A DNA stretch of 64,000 nucleotides from assembly GCA_900549235.1 (NCBI GenBank), contig URNT01000002.1, positions 62,001-126,000 of the forward strand, in the 5' to 3' direction. Source of the stretch: an uncultured Clostridium sp. GTDB taxonomy: Bacteria; Bacillota; Clostridia; Lachnospirales; Lachnospiraceae. The first letter of the stretch is position 1; each line of letters opens with the position of its first letter. The translations under genes were made by a program, and so were the position numbers. Under the pieces are notes generated by a model. It was not told the origin of the DNA. It saw only the letters and a list, made by a program, of their open reading frames with translations, and made no database searches. Shown in pieces: positions 1-9,011 of the stretch.

Positions 1-48
1 GCCCGGCAGGAGTCATTTCTCCGTCCGGACAGCTTTTATATTTCTCAG

Positions 49-1977
49 TTACTGAGCCAGATCCTTTTTAAGAAGTCCTAACACCAGACAGCCCGCTGCG
101 GAGCCGATCACAACCGCCGCCAGATACATAAGAGGATTGCCGATGGTCGGAAGTACGAAGATACCGCCGTGAGGGGCACGCAGGGTACAGCCAAAGGCCA
201 TGGACAAACCGCCTGCCACAGCAGAGCCCGCGATACAGGAGGGGATCACCCTCAGGGGATCCTGAGCCGCGAAGGGAATAGCTCCCTCTGTAATAAAGGA
301 CAATCCCATCACATAATTTACAAGACCGGACTGGCGCTCCTTTTCGGTGAATTTCTTCCTGAATATGGTGGTAGCCAGGGCAATGGCAATGGGGGGTACC
401 ATACCGCCGGCCATGACAGCCGCCATCACCTCAAAGTTTCCCTCTGCCAGCTGGGCAGTTCCAAATACATAGGCCGCCTTATTGAAGGGACCGCCCATGT
501 CGATGGACATCATTGCTCCCAGAACCATGCCGAGGATCACACGGCTGGTCCCTCCCATGCTGTTAAGGAAGCCAGTAAGACCGTCATTGATCATACCCAT
601 ATAGGGGTTGATAAAGGTAGTTACCACAGCCGCCAGGAAGATGCCAAGTACGGGATACAGCAGCACCGGTTTGATGCCCTCCAGAGACTTTGGAAGCTTT
701 GAAAACAGCTTTTTAAGCCCCAGCACCAGATAACCGCCTACAAAACCCGCGAACAGGGCGCCCAGAAAACCTGCGTTCACATCACCGCCTGCAGGATTTG
801 CGAAGGTAGAGCCCATCTTGGCGATCAGGCCGGCCACAAGGCCTACAGCCAGTCCGGGACGGTCCGCGATACTCATGGCAATAAAGCCTGCCAGGATGGG
901 AAGCATCATGCCGAAGGCCTGCTCACCAATGGTCTTAAGGTAGGCGGCCAGAGGGGTATTTTTACCAAAATTAGACGGATCAATGGAGTAATCGTCAAAT
1001 AAGAAGGCCAGAGCGATCAGAATACCGCCGCCGATCACAAAAGGAAGCATATGGGACACGCCGTTCATCAGGTGCTTGTAAATGGTTCGTCCCAGACTGT
1101 CTGCCCCCTCCTCCTGGACGGCTGCCGCCCCGCCTGTGTGATGGTAGACCGGTACGGTGCCGCTGACTGCCCGGTTGATCAGCTCCTCTGCCTTGTGGAT
1201 ACCATCCGCTACCGGCACCTGGATCACAGGCTTGCCGTCAAAGCGGGCCATCTCGATGTTTTTATCCGCCGCCACGATGATAGCCTCAGCCTGGCGGATC
1301 TCCTCTTTCGTCAGTACGTTCTGAGCGCCGCCGGAACCATCTGTCTCCGCCTTTAAGGGAATCCCCAGCTTCTTTCCTGTATTTTCCAGATTTTCAGCCG
1401 CCATATAGGTGTGGGCGATGCCTGTAGGGCAGGCAGTCACTGCCAGAACCCGGTAGCGGACGTCTGCGGGAGCCGCCTCCTTTTCAGGAGCTTCCTCCTT
1501 CTTCTCAGCCGCGCCGAACCGCTCCGTCTCGGCCTCATCAATAATCCTTAAAAACTCATCCTTATCCCGGGCCCCTGTAAGTCCTTCCTTAAAGCCCGGA
1601 CTCATCAGCAGGGTGGACAGACGGGACAGAGCCTCCAGATGCACGTCCGCTCCCTCTGCCGGAGCCGCGATCATAAACAGAAGATTGGCCAAAGAGTTGT
1701 CAAAAGCCTCATAGTCCACTCCCGCCGGAACCACCATGGCCGCCAGGCCCGGCTCCCTGACTGCCGCTACCTTGGCATGTGGAATGGCAATCCCTTCGCC
1801 GATGGCGGTACTCCCCAGCGCCTCCCTGGCCAGGATCCCTTCCCTATAGCCTTCCTTATCCTTCAGTCTTCCTCCAGCATCCATCAATGCCACCAGCTTG
1901 TCAATGGCCTCCTCCTTCGATGCCGCTGCCGCTCCCAATTCAATGCTTTCCTTTTTAAGCAATTCTGTTATACGCAT
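49..1977 (-). CDS. fruA: PTS fructose transporter, fused IIA-IIB-IIC
   Basis: Imports fructose across the membrane and phosphorylates it to fructose 1-phosphate, using phosphate passed from HPr. The 642 residues hold three domains in order. IIA (about 1-150) has the phospho-His in IAIPHAK (His67). IIB (about 172-275) has the phospho-Cys in TACPTGIAHTY (Cys183). IIC (about 310-640) has many hydrophobic segments. An acidic, Ala/Glu-rich linker joins IIA to IIB. The start is supported by AAGGGGATG upstream. It is the second gene of an operon, 14 bp after fruK, whose product uses fructose 1-phosphate. Length and domain order are normal for FruA. The 48 bases downstream show nothing I can assign. 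Confidence 0.95.
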   Translation of the reverse strand: MRITELLKKESIELGAAAASKEEAIDKLVALMDAGGRLKDKEGYREGILAREALGSTAIGEGIAIPHAKVAAVREPGLAAMVVPAGVDYEAFDNSLANLLFMIAAPAEGADVHLEALSRLSTLLMSPGFKEGLTGARDKDEFLRIIDEAETERFGAAEKKEEAPEKEAAPADVRYRVLAVTACPTGIAHTYMAAENLENTGKKLGIPLKAETDGSGGAQNVLTKEEIRQAEAIIVAADKNIEMARFDGKPVIQVPVADGIHKAEELINRAVSGTVPVYHHTGGAAAVQEEGADSLGRTIYKHLMNGVSHMLPFVIGGGILIALAFLFDDYSIDPSNFGKNTPLAAYLKTIGEQAFGMMLPILAGFIAMSIADRPGLAVGLVAGLIAKMGSTFANPAGGDVNAGFLGALFAGFVGGYLVLGLKKLFSKLPKSLEGIKPVLLYPVLGIFLAAVVTTFINPYMGMINDGLTGFLNSMGGTSRVILGMVLGAMMSIDMGGPFNKAAYVFGTAQLAEGNFEVMAAVMAGGMVPPIAIALATTIFRKKFTEKERQSGLVNYVMGLSFITEGAIPFAAQDPLRVIPSCIAGSAVAGGLSMAFGCTLRAPHGGIFVLPTIGNPLMYLAAVVIGSAAGCLVLGLLKKDLAQ

Positions 1978-1991
1978 ATTTTCATCCCCTT

Positions 1992-2897
1992 TTATTTCAG
2001 TGTTCCCAACAGCTTCACAATCTCATCCTTTGTTCCGATCCCCTCGGAAAACGCGGTGGCCCCGCCGCAGGCCGTTCCCAGCTTCAGGGCGTAGCTGTAA
2101 TCCCCTGTCTCAAGGTAACCTGCCAAAAAGCCTGCCACCATGGAATCTCCTGCGCCGACGGAATTGACTACCGTTCCCTTACATACCCCCAGCCGGTGGA
2201 TGGCCCCTGTCTCATCAGCCAGGATGGCTCCGTCTCCCGCCATGGACACCAGTACATTCACCGCTCCCAGCTGCTGAAGGCGCTTTGCGTGCTCCGCGAT
2301 CTCCTTCTCGGTTTTTAACTCTTTCCCAAACATCTGTCCCAGCTCATGGTTGTTTGGCTTTACCAGGAAAGGCTGGTAGGGCAGAACCTTAAGAAGCAGA
2401 TCCTTTTCCGCATCTACTGCTGTCCTGATCCCGCGGCCCGAAAGCCGTTCCATGATCCGCTCGTAGATGTCATCCTGGATAGCGGCGGGGATGCTTCCTG
2501 AAAGCACCAGCACATCTCCCTCCTTTAAGGCCTCCAGCTTCTGAAACAAAGCCTCCACATCCTCTGGCTGGATCTCAGGCCCCATACCGTTGATTTCGCT
2601 TTCCTCGTCTGATTTCAGCTTCACATTGATCCGTGACATCCCCTTTTTCACACGGATAAAATCAGACTGAAAGCCCAGGCTCTTCACTCCCCGTTCGATC
2701 TCATCCCCGGTAAAGCCGGCGATAAAGCCAAGAGCTGTGCTCTCATAGCCCAGGTTAGCAAGAAGAGCCGATACATTGATCCCCTTTCCTCCATAAAAAA
2801 TGCGTTCCCGTACTGTCCGGTTCACGCTCCCCAGCTTGAAATGATTTACCGCCGCGACATAATCCAGAGCGGGATTAAAAGTAACTGTGTAAATCAT
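1992..2897 (-). CDS. fruK: 1-phosphofructokinase
   Basis: Cytoplasmic PfkB-family kinase that phosphorylates fructose 1-phosphate to fructose 1,6-bisphosphate, feeding PTS-imported fructose into glycolysis. At 301 residues it has the family length. The N-terminal half has the substrate-binding Gly-rich stretch FYGGKGINVS, and the C-terminal half has the catalytic signature GAGDSMVAGF (base Asp about residue 251). AAGGAG lies upstream of the ATG. It is first in the fruK-fruA operon and has a good sigma-A promoter just upstream. The pairing with a fructose-type PTS makes 1-phosphofructokinase more likely than tagatose-6-phosphate kinase. Confidence 0.94.
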   Translation of the reverse strand: MIYTVTFNPALDYVAAVNHFKLGSVNRTVRERIFYGGKGINVSALLANLGYESTALGFIAGFTGDEIERGVKSLGFQSDFIRVKKGMSRINVKLKSDEESEINGMGPEIQPEDVEALFQKLEALKEGDVLVLSGSIPAAIQDDIYERIMERLSGRGIRTAVDAEKDLLLKVLPYQPFLVKPNNHELGQMFGKELKTEKEIAEHAKRLQQLGAVNVLVSMAGDGAILADETGAIHRLGVCKGTVVNSVGAGDSMVAGFLAGYLETGDYSYALKLGTACGGATAFSEGIGTKDEIVKLLGTLK

Positions 2898-2946
2898 AAT
2901 GCGCTTCTCCTTTTCTATAAGAAATTTTATTTCATCTCGTACTTAT

Positions 2947-2975
2947 ATGATAATACGATATTGTATTTTCGTCAA
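2947..2975 (-). promoter_or_regulatory. fruKA promoter with internal palindrome
   Basis: Reading the minus strand, TTGACG (2970-2975), a 17-base spacer and TATCAT (2947-2952) form a sigma-A promoter. The spacer holds a near-perfect 16-base palindrome, AATACGATATTGTATT (2952-2967), with one mismatched pair. A dimeric repressor bound there would block RNA polymerase. The adjacent RpiR-family gene is the obvious candidate regulator, by inference. Confidence 0.7.
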
Positions 2976-2994
2976 TACCATTTTAAGAGAAATT

Positions 2995-3882
2995 CTATTT
3001 CTTGTCCGGTGAAATGGCCCTTTCATGGCGGCGGATATGCTCCACCGCATCCTTCTTCCCTGCCATGAGAAGAAGGTACAGGATTTCCACCACTGCCGTT
3101 GCCGTCACCCGTGAAAACCAAAACTCCTCTGTGAGAAGTTTCTCCCTGGTGGCTGTAACAATCTTATAGTCGCAGAGAGCTGCCAGAGGGGACTCCCCGT
3201 TATTGGTGATAAGAATGGTGGTAGTTCCGTTCTCCTTGGCCCCCTCTGCCAAGGTTTTTAACCGCTGGGAGGTGCCGGAGTTGGATATGATCAGCACCAC
3301 GTCTGAAGGCCCCAGGTTAAAGGTGTAGGCCGTCTGAGCCTCCCAGATATCCCCTGACACTGCCGCAATCCCCAGCTGATTAAATTTAAAGGCGCCGTCC
3401 AGGGCCACAGGTATGGTATTTCCCACTGCGGCAAACTGAACCATCCTGGCCTGCTCCAGGGCCTTTAAGATAGCCTCCAGATTTTCCGTATCCATCATAT
3501 TCACTGTCTCTGTCAGCTCCGCCACCTTATTTGCCAGGATATTTTTTAAGGACTGGGAAATATCCCCCCGGTCAATATCATTGGTCACATATTCCGTCTG
3601 TTCCTCCTTAAGGACCTCCCTGGCAAGAGCCAGCTTCAGGCTCTGGAATCCCTTAAAGCCGCACCGGCGGCAGAATCTGGATACAGTGGCGTCACTGGTA
3701 CCGCTGGCCCTGGCAAGCTCCCCTACGGTCATATCCACCGCCTGGGCCTTGTGCTCCATAATATAGTCGGCAATCTTCTTTTCCGCCTCAAAAAAACTGT
3801 CATAAGAGGAGCAGATCACTCCCAACGCGCTTCGTGTCTGGTTCATTTCATTCATCATTCCTTTTGTGTAATTCTGTTTCAT
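2995..3882 (-). CDS. RpiR/MurR-family transcriptional regulator
   Basis: DNA-binding regulator that senses a sugar phosphate. An N-terminal RpiR-type helix-turn-helix (about 20-95, with TSDATVSRFCRRCGFKGFQSLK) is followed by a SIS sugar-phosphate domain (about 125-270, with ISNSGTSQRLKTLAEGAKENG). The 295-residue length is typical. It lies just upstream of, and in the same direction as, fruK-fruA, with the fru promoter between them, so control of fructose use is the simplest role. The first ATG has no ribosome binding site; AAAGGA lies just before a cluster of ATGs 8-12 codons in, so the true start may be near 3846-3858. Confidence 0.85.
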   Translation of the reverse strand: MKQNYTKGMMNEMNQTRSALGVICSSYDSFFEAEKKIADYIMEHKAQAVDMTVGELARASGTSDATVSRFCRRCGFKGFQSLKLALAREVLKEEQTEYVTNDIDRGDISQSLKNILANKVAELTETVNMMDTENLEAILKALEQARMVQFAAVGNTIPVALDGAFKFNQLGIAAVSGDIWEAQTAYTFNLGPSDVVLIISNSGTSQRLKTLAEGAKENGTTTILITNNGESPLAALCDYKIVTATREKLLTEEFWFSRVTATAVVEILYLLLMAGKKDAVEHIRRHERAISPDKK

Positions 3883-4079
3883 AGCTCAACTATAGCATAG
3901 AAATTTTAAAAATAAAAGAAGATTTTCCGCCTATATTATAACGCTTTCTGAAACTTTATTAACTTTTCCTGTCGTCCCTTGTTTTTCCCCTTTAACTGTG
4001 CTATAATCTCAAAACATTCATATATTATTAACAGTTTGTTTACAATTAACTTCCCCCTTTCCGGAAAGAGGATATGCCT

Positions 4080-4745
4080 ATGGAAAAGTTGAAGCAAGTG
4101 CTCATCCGATACCGTCACGCCTGGCTGCTGTGTTACGGATTTATCTATCTCCCATGGTTTTTTTACCTGGAGAAAACAGTTACAAAAAACTATCATGTGA
4201 TCCACTCAGCCCTGGATGACCTGATCCCCTTTAATGAATACTTCATCATCCCCTACCTTCTGTGGTTTGTGTATGTGGCCGGTGTGCTGATCTATTTTAT
4301 GGTTACATCAAAGGAAGATTATTACCGGATGTGCGCGTTTTTATTCTCAGGCATGACCATCAGCTTGATCATCTGTACCTTTTTCCGCAACGGTACTGAT
4401 TTCAGGCCTCTCATCGACCCGGATAAAAATATTTTCTCTGCCCTGGTAGCCAGACTCTACCGGACCGATACCTGCACCAACGTATTCCCCAGCATCCATG
4501 TATACAATTCCATCGGCACCCATATCGCAGTGATGAAAAGCGGACTGTTTAAAAAGCGGCCGCTGATACGCCTTGGCTCCGGCCTTCTGGCCTTTTCCAT
4601 CTGCGTTTCCACCGTCTGCTTAAAGCAGCACTCCATCATCGACGTGGTGGGAGCCGTCATCCTTTCCTATATCATATATGGCATCGTGTATGTATACAGC
4701 TGGTCCTCTGAGAATAAGAAGGTTCGCGAAAAAGCCCTTGGATAA
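4080..4745 (+). CDS. PAP2-family membrane phosphatase-like protein
   Basis: Integral membrane protein of about 221 residues with five or six hydrophobic segments. The PAP2-type features are NVFPSIHVYNSIGTH (phosphatase motif region with the conserved His) and KQHSIIDVVGAVILSYI near the C-terminus (second conserved His and Asp). Such proteins dephosphorylate lipid phosphates such as phosphatidic acid or undecaprenyl diphosphate; the substrate is not evident here. An ATG at 4074 is in frame, but GAGG sits eight bases before the ATG at 4080, which I prefer. It is a single gene running opposite to its neighbours and ends in a strong terminator. Confidence 0.75.
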   Translation: MEKLKQVLIRYRHAWLLCYGFIYLPWFFYLEKTVTKNYHVIHSALDDLIPFNEYFIIPYLLWFVYVAGVLIYFMVTSKEDYYRMCAFLFSGMTISLIICTFFRNGTDFRPLIDPDKNIFSALVARLYRTDTCTNVFPSIHVYNSIGTHIAVMKSGLFKKRPLIRLGSGLLAFSICVSTVCLKQHSIIDVVGAVILSYIIYGIVYVYSWSSENKKVREKALG

Positions 4746-4788
4746 AAAATACCTGCCCGCCAGATTTTGGCGGACAGGTATTTTTTTA
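4745..4788. terminator. bidirectional intrinsic terminator
   Basis: A long stem (TACCTGCCCGCC pairing with GGCGGACAGGTA, one mismatch) is flanked by an A-run on the left and a T-run on the right. It therefore ends both the PAP2 gene (+) and the convergent lipoprotein gene (-). Confidence 0.92.
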
Positions 4789-7167
4789 CTTTCTTTCAAG
4801 AAGCCCATGCATATTGATGCTGCCATCCGCCTCTCTGGAAGGAAGAACGGAGGTATCCAGGGACTGGAACCAGTCCTCTTTGACTGCTTCATTTTTACTG
4901 TTTACATACTGGCCCTCTGCTTCATCATAGAAGTAGTTGGTCTCTGAGCGGATGGCACTCTCATCCTGGCCCTTAAGCTCCAGTACATCGGCTATGGCCT
5001 CTCTGTCCGCTGTTCCAAAGGAAATATTTCCCTGTGCTACATAAGCGGTATCTGCCTTGTTGCTTGTATAAAGGGCAATGTTTGCTCCCTCGTTGTTAAA
5101 GGAAACATTATCGTAGATCTGAATGTCAGGGCCGCTGTTGGAATCGATGCCCTTTGCCTTATTTTCATAGGAAATGCTGTTTCTCAGCACATGGCTTCCC
5201 TCCAGGCCGCTTCCGCCCATCTTAAAGCCGTTTCCGTTTCCTGCGTCTACCAGCTCCCCATTTTCATCATAGATATAGCCGTTTTTAAATGCCACGCAGT
5301 TTTCGATGGTCACAGCTCCGATCCGGCCTGTGGCGATCTTGGCAAAGAGATCCCAGCCGTCATCTGCGTTATATGCGGCGATACAGCCTCTGAATACATT
5401 TCTCTCGCCGCAGGTCAGCTTGGCTGCAAAACCGTCGGCGTCCTCCATGGCCGCGTCGCTGTTGTTGTAGGAGGTGCAGTTTAAGATCAGGTTGTCAGAA
5501 GGCCACAGCTCTATGGTTTCCTCAGAGGTGCCGCTGATCTGAAGTCCGGTGTTGCCATTGTTAAAGGTTTTAAGACCCTCCAGGGTGTTGAAATGGCCGG
5601 ACAGGCGGATGCCCGGATTGCCGTCGGAGGTATTGCATACCTGAAGGCCCTTGATATTCCAGTAATCGCCCCAGATTTGCAGGCCGCTTCCTTCCTTCTT
5701 AAAGTCAAGGATTACCTCTGCACCGTCGGTTTCAGGCTGTAAGGTAATGGGGGCCTCTGCTGTACCATTTACCCCTCTTGGGATCTCTAAGCCCTCTGTC
5801 AGCTCATAGGTGCCCGCCTCTGCCAGGATGGTCTGGCCGGGAACGGCGTACTGGAAGGCAGTGGCAAGATCAATGGGGGCCTCTTTGCTGCCGTCTCCCT
5901 CTGTGCTTCCGCCTGGAGCCACATAGATCACATCCCGGTCAAAGACGCGGCAGGTCACAGACAGGTCGTAGGATACAGGATCGTAGGAAGTAAGGGTGGT
6001 ATATTCATCAAATTTAAAGTCAGGATCTGGAGTAAATTCCAGAACAAAGCTCTGCTCTCCTTCCTTTGCCTCCAGCACCTGGCTTGCAGTTTCCCCTGCT
6101 TTTACAGGAATCGCCTCTGTCAGGGCAGTTCCATTTTCATCGTAGATCAGGACAGTGCCGTCTGCAGTCAGTCTCCAGATGGCGGTATACTGCTCCTGTC
6201 CTGTAGTATCAGAAGAAAGGAACTGGAAGGAATAGCTCTTCTGCGCCATAGGCCGCTCCTTGGCAGGCTCGTCTGTGGCCGTGTCCGTTACCTGGAACTC
6301 GATATTTTTAAAGGTGGCGTTGCAGCCTCTGGCAGCGGCAAGGCCTACATAAACATGATCTTGATCGATCTGGGACAGGGCATCGGCTCCATACAGGGTG
6401 TGCTCCAGCTTTTCGCCCTCTGGAGTATAATAGGCCGCTGTATAGCCTGTATTGGTCTTTGACAGCTCAAGGGTGTAGGTCTCTCCTGCCGTCAGCTGCA
6501 CATCCGGCACAAAGGCTGCAGAATCCAGGGTCAGCTTCTGGGCATCAGGCGGAGTGGTATCTGACTCTGCCCCGGTGATCATCCGGTAGCCGATTCCATC
6601 CTTTACAGAGGTCTTTTTCCCTGTCTCATCTACATAGTCCAGCTTGCTTCCTATGGCCGCCGCTGAGTTGGTAAAAAAGGCGCAGTCTGCTTCCCCGTTC
6701 TCACCGATGCTGTCTCTTGCGAGAAGTGCTACTCCCTCCTGGCCATCGGGGGTGGGGTTAATATAATCAATGGTCACATCTGCCTTCAGCACAAAATTCT
6801 CTGTTTCAGGATCGATCTCCGTATAGTAAAAGGAGATTCCGTCATAGCCTTCTCCTGCGGCGAACTTTCCGCCCTTTTTATCGATGCTTCCGTCCTCCTT
6901 CACCGTACAAGAGGTAAGAGATACCTCTGTATCCAGGCTGCTGCCCTCCTTCAGGGTGTTGCAAACGTTTGCAGTTGAGGTACCAAAAAAGGCAAATTTC
7001 CATTCCTTCTGGGATGCCTCTGCTGTTTCCTCTGTCTCTGCCTCTGCCTGGGTGCTCTCCTCTGCAGGAGCTGACGCTTCTTCGGTCTTCCCGCTGCATC
7101 CGGAAAGGCTCAAAAGGGCCAGTCCAAAGGCCAGGCCTGCGGATTTTGCTCTCAACCATCTTCTCAT
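4786..7167 (-). CDS. secreted PL9-like beta-helix lipoprotein
   Basis: Predicted lipoprotein of 793 residues. The signal peptide ends in the lipobox LSGC, followed by a Glu/Ala-rich linker. The middle part (about 50-420) looks like carbohydrate-binding/concanavalin-like and beta-sandwich modules. The C-terminal half starts at YVAPGGSTEGDGSKEAP and is a right-handed parallel beta-helix of the polysaccharide lyase 9 type, with DADGFAAKLTCGERN and NADDGWDLFAK matching the family's Asp-rich catalytic and calcium region. The likely role is cleavage of pectin-type or other uronic-acid polysaccharides at the cell surface; the exact substrate is not shown. The start is chosen at the ATG behind GGAGG. 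A cre-like palindrome lies upstream. Confidence 0.8.
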   Translation of the reverse strand: MRRWLRAKSAGLAFGLALLSLSGCSGKTEEASAPAEESTQAEAETEETAEASQKEWKFAFFGTSTANVCNTLKEGSSLDTEVSLTSCTVKEDGSIDKKGGKFAAGEGYDGISFYYTEIDPETENFVLKADVTIDYINPTPDGQEGVALLARDSIGENGEADCAFFTNSAAAIGSKLDYVDETGKKTSVKDGIGYRMITGAESDTTPPDAQKLTLDSAAFVPDVQLTAGETYTLELSKTNTGYTAAYYTPEGEKLEHTLYGADALSQIDQDHVYVGLAAARGCNATFKNIEFQVTDTATDEPAKERPMAQKSYSFQFLSSDTTGQEQYTAIWRLTADGTVLIYDENGTALTEAIPVKAGETASQVLEAKEGEQSFVLEFTPDPDFKFDEYTTLTSYDPVSYDLSVTCRVFDRDVIYVAPGGSTEGDGSKEAPIDLATAFQYAVPGQTILAEAGTYELTEGLEIPRGVNGTAEAPITLQPETDGAEVILDFKKEGSGLQIWGDYWNIKGLQVCNTSDGNPGIRLSGHFNTLEGLKTFNNGNTGLQISGTSEETIELWPSDNLILNCTSYNNSDAAMEDADGFAAKLTCGERNVFRGCIAAYNADDGWDLFAKIATGRIGAVTIENCVAFKNGYIYDENGELVDAGNGNGFKMGGSGLEGSHVLRNSISYENKAKGIDSNSGPDIQIYDNVSFNNEGANIALYTSNKADTAYVAQGNISFGTADREAIADVLELKGQDESAIRSETNYFYDEAEGQYVNSKNEAVKEDWFQSLDTSVLPSREADGSINMHGLLERK

Positions 7168-7198
7168 GCTGTTTTCCTCCGTCTTATACAAGATGCTG

Positions 7199-7222
7199 TT
7201 TTTTGTAAGCGCTTACAAAAAA
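7199..7222. promoter_or_regulatory. cre-like operator palindrome
   Basis: A perfect 24-base palindrome whose core, TGTAAGCGCTTACA, matches the catabolite-responsive element (CcpA/LacI family) consensus. It lies about 32 bases upstream of the lipoprotein start, a position suited to carbon catabolite repression or a local LacI-type repressor. Confidence 0.75.
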
Positions 7223-7281
7223 TACATATGTAATTATACTATATTCCCCCCTTCATTTCAAGTAACCTTTTAGAAAATTAT

Positions 7282-7313
7282 CAAAAAACCGGCCCCTCAT
7301 ACAGGCGCCGGTT
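7282..7313 (-). terminator. intrinsic terminator after glycosyltransferase
   Basis: On the minus strand, GAACCGGCGCC and GGGGCCGGTT form a stem followed by TTTTT. It sits immediately downstream of the glycosyltransferase stop codon. Confidence 0.75.
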
Positions 7314-7319
7314 CTCATG

Positions 7320-8339
7320 CTAATTAAATCCATACAATTTCTGGGTGATCTTATATCCCAGGATCAAAAGCTTCCTGCCGCTCTTTCCGGGCAGGTTGCA
7401 GCCCTGGCCTAAAAAGCCCATGCGGAGACGCAGGTACAAAGGCAGGTTCTGCTTCTTCAGATACTCCCACAGTTCCTTTTTCTTTGCAAGGTTTTCCTCT
7501 GTACCGGAGCGTATGGCAAGGACGGAGCAAACGGTCATCATGATCTCCAGATACTGGATCATATAGTGGCGCAGCTTCCGGCTGCTGATCTTCATCACGT
7601 CATGGCTCTCCAGCATCAGCTTGGTGACGCGGATCTGCTGGTCGATCCGGCCAATCATCACCGTTTCATTCACCGACTGATCCTGACGGCCGATGAAATA
7701 CCGGTAGAAGTTCACATCCAGGTAGTAAATGTGCTTGATATAGGGAAGGGGCTGGTAGACAAACAGGTTGTCTACATAAAAGGTGTGCTTTGGAAGCTCC
7801 AGGCCGCACTGGCGCAAAAGCCCGGTCCGGTAGATCACGGAATGCATCAGGATGTACTGGCCGGTCATAAAGAATTTTACATCCTTCCAGCCAAATACCC
7901 GGTCCTTTGGAAAGGCTGTATGGTACTTCATTACCTTTTTTCGTTTGGCCCCCTGCTTTTCATATACGAAGTTTGTCACCAGCATATCCAGGGTCTCCTC
8001 CCCGTATACGAACCGGCGGAGGGTGTCAAGAACCTGGCGGTAGGCCTCCTCATTCACCCAGTCATCACTGTCCACTACCTTGAAAAAGATGCCGGTGGCA
8101 TGCTTAAGTCCTGTGTTTACCGCCTGTCCATGACCGCCGTTTTCCTGGTGGACTGCCTTGCAGATCCCAGGGTACCGGTCCGCATAGGAATCCGCGATCT
8201 CTGCTGTCCTGTCCTTGGCGGAGCCGTCATCTACAATGATGATCTCTACCTCATCCCCTCCTGTCAGCAGGGTCTGGATGCAGTGATCCATATATGCCTC
8301 TGAATTGTAGCAGGGAATGGCAACTGATAATAGTTTCAC
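7320..8339 (-). CDS. family 2 glycosyltransferase
   Basis: Cytoplasmic or membrane-associated GT-A fold sugar transferase of 339 residues. The N-terminus, SVAIPCYNSEAYMDHCIQTL, and the nucleotide-sugar motifs IIIVDDGSAKD and VVDSDDWV (DXD-type metal site) are typical of GT2 enzymes that build cell-surface glycans. No transmembrane segment is evident. The start is GTG, eight bases after AGGAGG. Acceptor and donor sugars cannot be inferred. It is followed 26 bases upstream on the chromosome by the CPBP protease gene, with which it may be co-transcribed. Confidence 0.88.
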   Translation of the reverse strand: MKLLSVAIPCYNSEAYMDHCIQTLLTGGDEVEIIIVDDGSAKDRTAEIADSYADRYPGICKAVHQENGGHGQAVNTGLKHATGIFFKVVDSDDWVNEEAYRQVLDTLRRFVYGEETLDMLVTNFVYEKQGAKRKKVMKYHTAFPKDRVFGWKDVKFFMTGQYILMHSVIYRTGLLRQCGLELPKHTFYVDNLFVYQPLPYIKHIYYLDVNFYRYFIGRQDQSVNETVMIGRIDQQIRVTKLMLESHDVMKISSRKLRHYMIQYLEIMMTVCSVLAIRSGTEENLAKKKELWEYLKKQNLPLYLRLRMGFLGQGCNLPGKSGRKLLILGYKITQKLYGFN

Positions 8340-8365
8340 CTTTGTTCCTCCTTTTTGAAGAAATT

Positions 8366-8833
8366 TTAGCCAAATATAAGGAGCACCGCCAGATTGGCCG
8401 CGCCATGCATCAATACCGCCATGGGGAAGCTGCGGTTTCCGCCGCTTTCGTAGCCCCAGGCCAGCACAAGTCCCATAAAAAAACCGTAGATTCCCTGAAT
8501 CCAGTTTCCATGATACAGCCCGAAGGCCAGGGCTGATAATATGGCCGCCGCTGCTGACGGAAGCCGCCTGCCAAGCCAGGTGTAGATCCCCAGCCGGAAT
8601 ACCGCCTCCTCCGCTATGGGAGCCAGAAACAGAGTCAGGATCAGGAAATCCAAGGGTTTGGAGCCCGCCCCTCCAGTGCCCTCCATGGCCTGCTCAAAGC
8701 CCGCAAGCCACCCGGAGGGCCAGGGAATCTTCCCTAAAAGCCAGTTTGCCGCCAGGGCGGTGCCTGCAGCCAGCATAAGGCGCAGGGGCCAGTCTCCCGG
8801 AAGAAAACCTCCGGGTCTTTTTTTCTCCATCAT
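8366..8833 (-). CDS. CPBP-family intramembrane metalloprotease
   Basis: Small multi-pass membrane protein (155 residues) of the CAAX protease/bacteriocin-processing (Abi) family. Motif 1 is EEAVFRLGIYTWL (EExxxR), motif 2 is FGLYHGNWIQGIYG (FxxxH) and motif 3 is MHGAANL (HxxxN/D). These residues form the intramembrane active site in the family. Roles of related proteins include prenyl-protein processing, bacteriocin self-immunity and signalling; none is indicated here. It is shorter than many members, with about five hydrophobic segments. It is probably co-transcribed with the downstream glycosyltransferase. Confidence 0.85.
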   Translation of the reverse strand: MMEKKRPGGFLPGDWPLRLMLAAGTALAANWLLGKIPWPSGWLAGFEQAMEGTGGAGSKPLDFLILTLFLAPIAEEAVFRLGIYTWLGRRLPSAAAAILSALAFGLYHGNWIQGIYGFFMGLVLAWGYESGGNRSFPMAVLMHGAANLAVLLIFG

Positions 8834-8919
8834 ATACTGCTTATCCTTTTTTCTTTGCCGCTATTCTGCTGACAGTATAGCATGACTGGATTTTTTTTGC
8901 CACCATCTTTTGCTTTTCA

Positions 8920-8948
8920 TTGCATTTTTCCCTGGTTTCCCCTATAAT
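8920..8948 (+). promoter_or_regulatory. sigma-A promoter of carbamate kinase
   Basis: TTGCAT (8920-8925), a 17-base spacer and TATAAT (8943-8948), about 64 bases before the arcC start. Confidence 0.8.
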
Positions 8949-9011
8949 AACCGTACACAGACATGCCGCCCGCCGGCGACATCACTATAAATATAAACGA
9001 GGTATGGGATT

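Noticed and set aside
7566..8303. Long plus-strand open frame opposite the glycosyltransferase
   Set aside because: It is the complement of a clear GT2 gene with motifs and a ribosome binding site; no start signal or protein-like motifs on the plus strand.
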